Source of the DNA: Candidatus Omnitrophota bacterium
GTDB lineage: Bacteria > Omnitrophota > Gorgyraeia > Gorgyraeales > Gorgyraeaceae
DNA: 6,299 bases
Direction: 5' to 3'
Assembly (NCBI GenBank): GCA_018901615.1
Contig: JAHIEN010000095.1
Span: 1-6,299, forward strand
Position 1 is the stretch's first letter. Every line of letters starts with the position of its first letter. The notes under the pieces were generated by a model. That model worked only from the letters and a program-made list of their open reading frames with translations. It did no database searches and was not told the origin of the DNA. The position numbers and the translations under genes were made by a program. Shown here one piece after another: positions 3,961-6,299 of the stretch.

Positions 3961-6299
3961 TGCGTGCTTTTCTATAAAATCTCTCCTGGGCTCGACCTGG
4001 TCTCCCATGAGCACGGTAAACATCTCATCTGCCTCGACCGCGTCTTCCAAAGTGACCTTTAAAAGAGTGCGGGTGCCTGGGTTCATTGTTGTATCCCAGA
4101 GCTGCTGTGGGTTCATTTCGCCAAGGCCTTTATAACGCTGCATGCTCAGACCTCTTTTAGCCACTTCTCTTACATAATCCAGGCATTCCTTGAGAGTATC
4201 CAGCTCCTTAATATCGCCCTCTGACGTAATCTTAAAAGGTTTTTTCTTCGCCTCTGATTCTGCCTCAAAGACCTGCTGTATTTCACAACCGGTTTTTTCG
4301 ATTCTTTCTATGATTTTTTCCAGGTCTCTTGCTTCATAAAACTCAGCAACATACTCGGTCCTGACATCTGTCGCAGTTGTTTTAGTGTTTTCCTCAAGGT
4401 CTTTTTCTATCTCTTTTATAGCCTTTGCCAGCTCTGTGTCAGAATATAGGAATTGGGTATTTTGCTCCACTTTAGCCATATAAATAGGGAGTTTTTTGGT
4501 CTTTTTATGCCTAAAACTCAGGTATTTTGATATTTTCACTCCACGACGCTCTATGCCTGCGGCAAGGCGCTCAAATTCAAAAACCAGCTGTAAAAGCTCT
4601 TTAAGCTGTTTATCTTTAAATATCTTTTTGTCTTTTGTGCTCGCAAGCTCCATATCTTCTGTGCCAAGGTCAAATAAGAGGCTGTTCATCTGTTTTTCTG
4701 TTTCAATATATTCCTCTCTCTTGCCTCTTTTGATCTTATACAGCGGAGGCTGGGCAATATACACATGCCCTTTTTCGATAAGCTGCTGCATATGCCTGAA
4801 AAAGAGGGTCAAAAGAAGAGTCCTTATGTGAGAGCCGTCTGAATTATGAAGGACCATGCCGCCTTCACCGGCAATAAAATTTTGATCCCCAGGAACTGAA
4901 AAGTCATAGACATACTTATCCTTACAACTGACTTTTTTGACTGCTTTAACCTCTAAAGTTGAAAAATCGCTGTTTATTTGCGTGGTCTTCCTGCCCCAAT
5001 TACCCCGCAGTTGTGTTGATTTAAGCCACTCTTCCAGTTTCCAGGCATCTTTATGAGTTTTCCAACTGTCGTGGACAGCTGCGATCTGTTCCTTTGTGGA
5101 AATGCAGACATCTATTTTATCATAATTGGCCCGAAAGAGTTTTCCCGCTCGCAGGTGACTTTTTGGCCTCTGGCGGGATATCGACGGGAAGACCCCTAAT
5201 TGGCGTAACATATAGATTAAGTTCTGCGCCAGTCTCAAAGAAGCCGTACCGTACCCGACTACCTTGCGATCGCCATAGCGCTTTCCTCTGCTTCTGCCTA
5301 CGACGATGTAGCCGTCGCTCTGTAGCAGTCCCCGCAACAAGGCCTTTTGTATTGATTCGGCAACATTGTAGAATATGTCAGGCATAAACTTCTCGTGAGC
5401 CTTCTTGCCAAAAAGTCCTAAATATTCCAGGAGTAACTTAAAGGTAAATGAATGGAAATACAGCACAATACAACGGTCGGTTTTTTGCTCGACAATTACT
5501 GTTGCGCCAAGGGTTTCTTTAATAACCTCTTTAAGTTCTTTAACGTAACGGCCATTATTACCGCGGCCTATCGAAAGTGTAAATCGGTTAGGATTTCTCC
5601 CACCGCACCCTGATGAGCCATCGCCCAAATACCAACCTATTAAAAAAGCAAGATTTTCGTCCACCCTTAGCTTTGTCTTAATCTGCGAGGTATGATTACC
5701 CAAGAAAAATTGCGTGCCGTTCCCGAGTCCCTCGCCTCTCCATTGTCTTAAAGGTAAGTAGATATGGTAATCGAGATCGCCCAGCCCTGTTCCGATCCGG
5801 CCAAGATACGATTTTAGTTTACAATATTGCGGCATAACATTATCTATCTTGGCCTCCCACTGCTGTATTACTGTTTTATAGACGCCTATTGATTCGGCCA
5901 TCTTAAATCGAGATATCTTTAGCGACTCTCTGCGGCCTTGAAGCTTCTGCCATGCGGTTTTATCCAAATCAACCCACGCATCATCGTGGATATTGGCAAT
6001 TACGCCCTTCCCCAGCCGAACTGATATATTCTCTTTCTTTTTTTCTTGAGTGAATAAAAATTTTCCCAGATCAATTGCGATGTTACGTTCGTTGCGCGGG
6101 AATTGATTCGGTAAGATTAGCTGGTCGCCAGGCTTAATCTTAGCGCCTTCCTTTGCGATTGCCCGGCCGTCTTCCCATACATAAACACTATGACAAGAGG
6201 TAGTTTTTATTTCATAGCCGCAGTAAGTCTTAATGCTGTATATTTCGGCCCGCAGCGGATGGCGAATCAGCTTATGTATTGGCCGCCATTCTAATTTAC
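3934..6299 (-). CDS. gyrB: DNA gyrase subunit B precursor, C-terminal part, intein-containing, 5' cut by window edge
   Basis: GyrB provides the ATPase and Toprim parts of gyrase; here only the end is visible. The frame is open from the window edge (first complete codon 6297-6295) to TAA at 3936-3934, giving 787 residues. Residues 1-485 are intein and 486-787 are the C-extein. The extein begins S-D-G-S-H-I-R-T-L-L-L-T, the second half of the Toprim D-A-D-x-D-G motif, and continues with H-V-Y-I-A-Q-P-P-L-Y. Next is a long insert (about 530-710) of the kind found in E. coli GyrB and absent from short GyrB such as that of Bacillus. The tail has Q-R-Y-K-G-L-G-E-M-N-P and M-G-D-Q-V-E-P-R-R and ends N-L-D-I, as in E. 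coli. The ATPase and transducer domains and the start of the Toprim domain lie outside. The TTG at 5967 is inside the intein and is not a gene start. The adjacent gyrA with a proper GyrA-box argues against ParE. Confidence 0.97.
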   Translation of the reverse strand, partial: KLEWRPIHKLIRHPLRAEIYSIKTYCGYEIKTTSCHSVYVWEDGRAIAKEGAKIKPGDQLILPNQFPRNERNIAIDLGKFLFTQEKKKENISVRLGKGVIANIHDDAWVDLDKTAWQKLQGRRESLKISRFKMAESIGVYKTVIQQWEAKIDNVMPQYCKLKSYLGRIGTGLGDLDYHIYLPLRQWRGEGLGNGTQFFLGNHTSQIKTKLRVDENLAFLIGWYLGDGSSGCGGRNPNRFTLSIGRGNNGRYVKELKEVIKETLGATVIVEQKTDRCIVLYFHSFTFKLLLEYLGLFGKKAHEKFMPDIFYNVAESIQKALLRGLLQSDGYIVVGRSRGKRYGDRKVVGYGTASLRLAQNLIYMLRQLGVFPSISRQRPKSHLRAGKLFRANYDKIDVCISTKEQIAAVHDSWKTHKDAWKLEEWLKSTQLRGNWGRKTTQINSDFSTLEVKAVKKVSCKDKYVYDFSVPGDQNFIAGEGGMVLHNSDGSHIRTLLLTLFFRHMQQLIEKGHVYIAQPPLYKIKRGKREEYIETEKQMNSLLFDLGTEDMELASTKDKKIFKDKQLKELLQLVFEFERLAAGIERRGVKISKYLSFRHKKTKKLPIYMAKVEQNTQFLYSDTELAKAIKEIEKDLEENTKTTATDVRTEYVAEFYEARDLEKIIERIEKTGCEIQQVFEAESEAKKKPFKITSEGDIKELDTLKECLDYVREVAKRGLSMQRYKGLGEMNPQQLWDTTMNPGTRTLLKVTLEDAVEADEMFTVLMGDQVEPRRDFIEKHAREVKNLDI
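5008..5670 (-). other. LAGLIDADG homing endonuclease region of the GyrB intein
   Basis: About residues 210-430 of the visible GyrB precursor. The first LAGLIDADG helix is encoded at 5652-5608 (L-I-G-W-Y-L-G-D-G-S) and the second at 5343-5305 (L-L-R-G-L-L-Q-S-D-G-Y). They are about 103 residues apart, suiting a single-chain two-half endonuclease. Each keeps the acidic residue before Gly. The second motif is followed by a beta-rich, basic stretch (G-R-S-R-G-K-R-Y-G-D-R-K) plausible for DNA contact. The expected target is intein-free gyrB at the D-A-D/x-D-G codons. Whether the enzyme is active cannot be read from sequence, and both ends are approximate. Confidence 0.82.
5797..5952 (-). other. 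Cro/C1-like helix-turn-helix inside the GyrB intein
   Basis: About residues 116-167 of the visible frame, between splicing block B and the first LAGLIDADG motif. The sequence runs L-Q-G-R-R-E-S-L-K-I-S, then M-A-E-S-I-G-V-Y-K-T-V-I-Q-Q-W-E, then further hydrophobic positions K-L-K-S-Y-L. This matches the Cro/C1 pattern of an R-rich first helix, A-x-x-x-G-V in the helix-turn-helix, and an x-x-x-W-E end to the recognition helix. It probably assists DNA recognition by the endonuclease (inference). An alternative is that it binds elsewhere and regulates the intein or its host gene. No separate start signal precedes it, so it is part of the intein and not a stand-alone repressor. Confidence 0.7.

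Larger units (their letters stand above)
4843..6299 (-). mobile_element. GyrB intein with HTH and LAGLIDADG endonuclease, N-terminus outside window
   Basis: 485 intein residues are visible (numbered from the first complete codon, 6297-6295); block A and the first nucleophile lie beyond the edge. Block B is K-T-T-S-C-H (31-36) with its histidine intact, followed by I-K-P-G-D-Q-L-I-L-P (54-63). A helix-turn-helix spans about 116-167. LAGLIDADG motifs are L-A-F-L-I-G-W-Y-L-G-D-G-S (216-228) and A-L-L-R-G-L-L-Q-S-D-G-Y-I (319-331). Block F is V-Y-D-F-S-V-P-G-D-Q-N-F (463-474), where Gln472 stands at the usual His position, and block G is G-M-V-L-H-N ending at Asn485 (AAT, 4845-4843). The +1 residue is Ser486. 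The insertion falls directly after the Toprim D-A-D, equivalent to E. coli GyrB D500, so the unspliced protein cannot form the metal site. GyrB inteins are known from cyanobacteria; whether the site is identical must be checked by alignment. Confidence 0.95.

Noticed and set aside
3934..5967. A separate gene starting at the TTG at 5967, for example an HTH-endonuclease protein.
   Set aside because: The frame continues without a stop to the window edge and includes block B of the intein; no Shine-Dalgarno-like sequence precedes the TTG.
99..6299. parE-parC (topoisomerase IV) in place of gyrB-gyrA.
   Set aside because: The C-terminal pinwheel has a GyrA-box and full blade set, the GyrB tail matches gyrase, and the residue numbering follows GyrA exactly.

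Overview
This window holds the 3' part of a bacterial DNA gyrase operon, all on the minus strand: the C-terminal part of gyrB (cut by the right window edge), a complete gyrA, then a tRNA-Glu(UUC) gene. Its outstanding feature is that both gyrase genes are interrupted in frame by inteins. Each intein carries paired LAGLIDADG homing-endonuclease motifs and sits inside a strongly conserved functional site.

Layout in the direction of transcription (right to left). At 6299-4843 is a gyrB intein whose N-terminus lies outside the window; 485 residues are visible. It has splicing block B (T-S-C-H), a Cro/C1-like helix-turn-helix, two LAGLIDADG motifs, and splicing blocks F and G ending in His-Asn. 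At 4842-3934 is the C-terminal GyrB extein (301 codons plus a one-residue difference explained in its entry: 302 residues), starting in the Toprim motif (S-D-G-S-H-I-R-T). One base separates the gyrB stop from the gyrA ATG at 3932. The gyrA reading frame encodes a 72-residue N-extein, a 465-residue intein (3716-2322) and a 740-residue C-extein. Removing the intein gives an 812-residue GyrA in which the catalytic tyrosine is residue 122, exactly the E. coli number. The tRNA-Glu gene follows 19 bases after gyrA. No stretch longer than 20 bases lacks a gene, and no promoter or terminator is visible.

How the parts work together: GyrA and GyrB form the A2B2 gyrase that introduces negative supercoils. 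Neither subunit can be active until its intein has spliced out, so this enzyme depends on two separate protein-splicing events. The two inteins differ in length, +1 nucleophile (Cys in GyrA, Ser in GyrB), accessory domains and endonuclease motifs, so they look like independent invasions. The GyrA intein also has a Gln where the nearly invariant block B His is expected.

Organism: a bacterium. The GyrB extein carries the long E. coli-type insert between the Toprim part and the tail, which points to a Gram-negative-type lineage. The style would suit a poorly sampled phylum such as those near the PVC group or Omnitrophota, but that is a guess; the sequence here does not settle the taxon.
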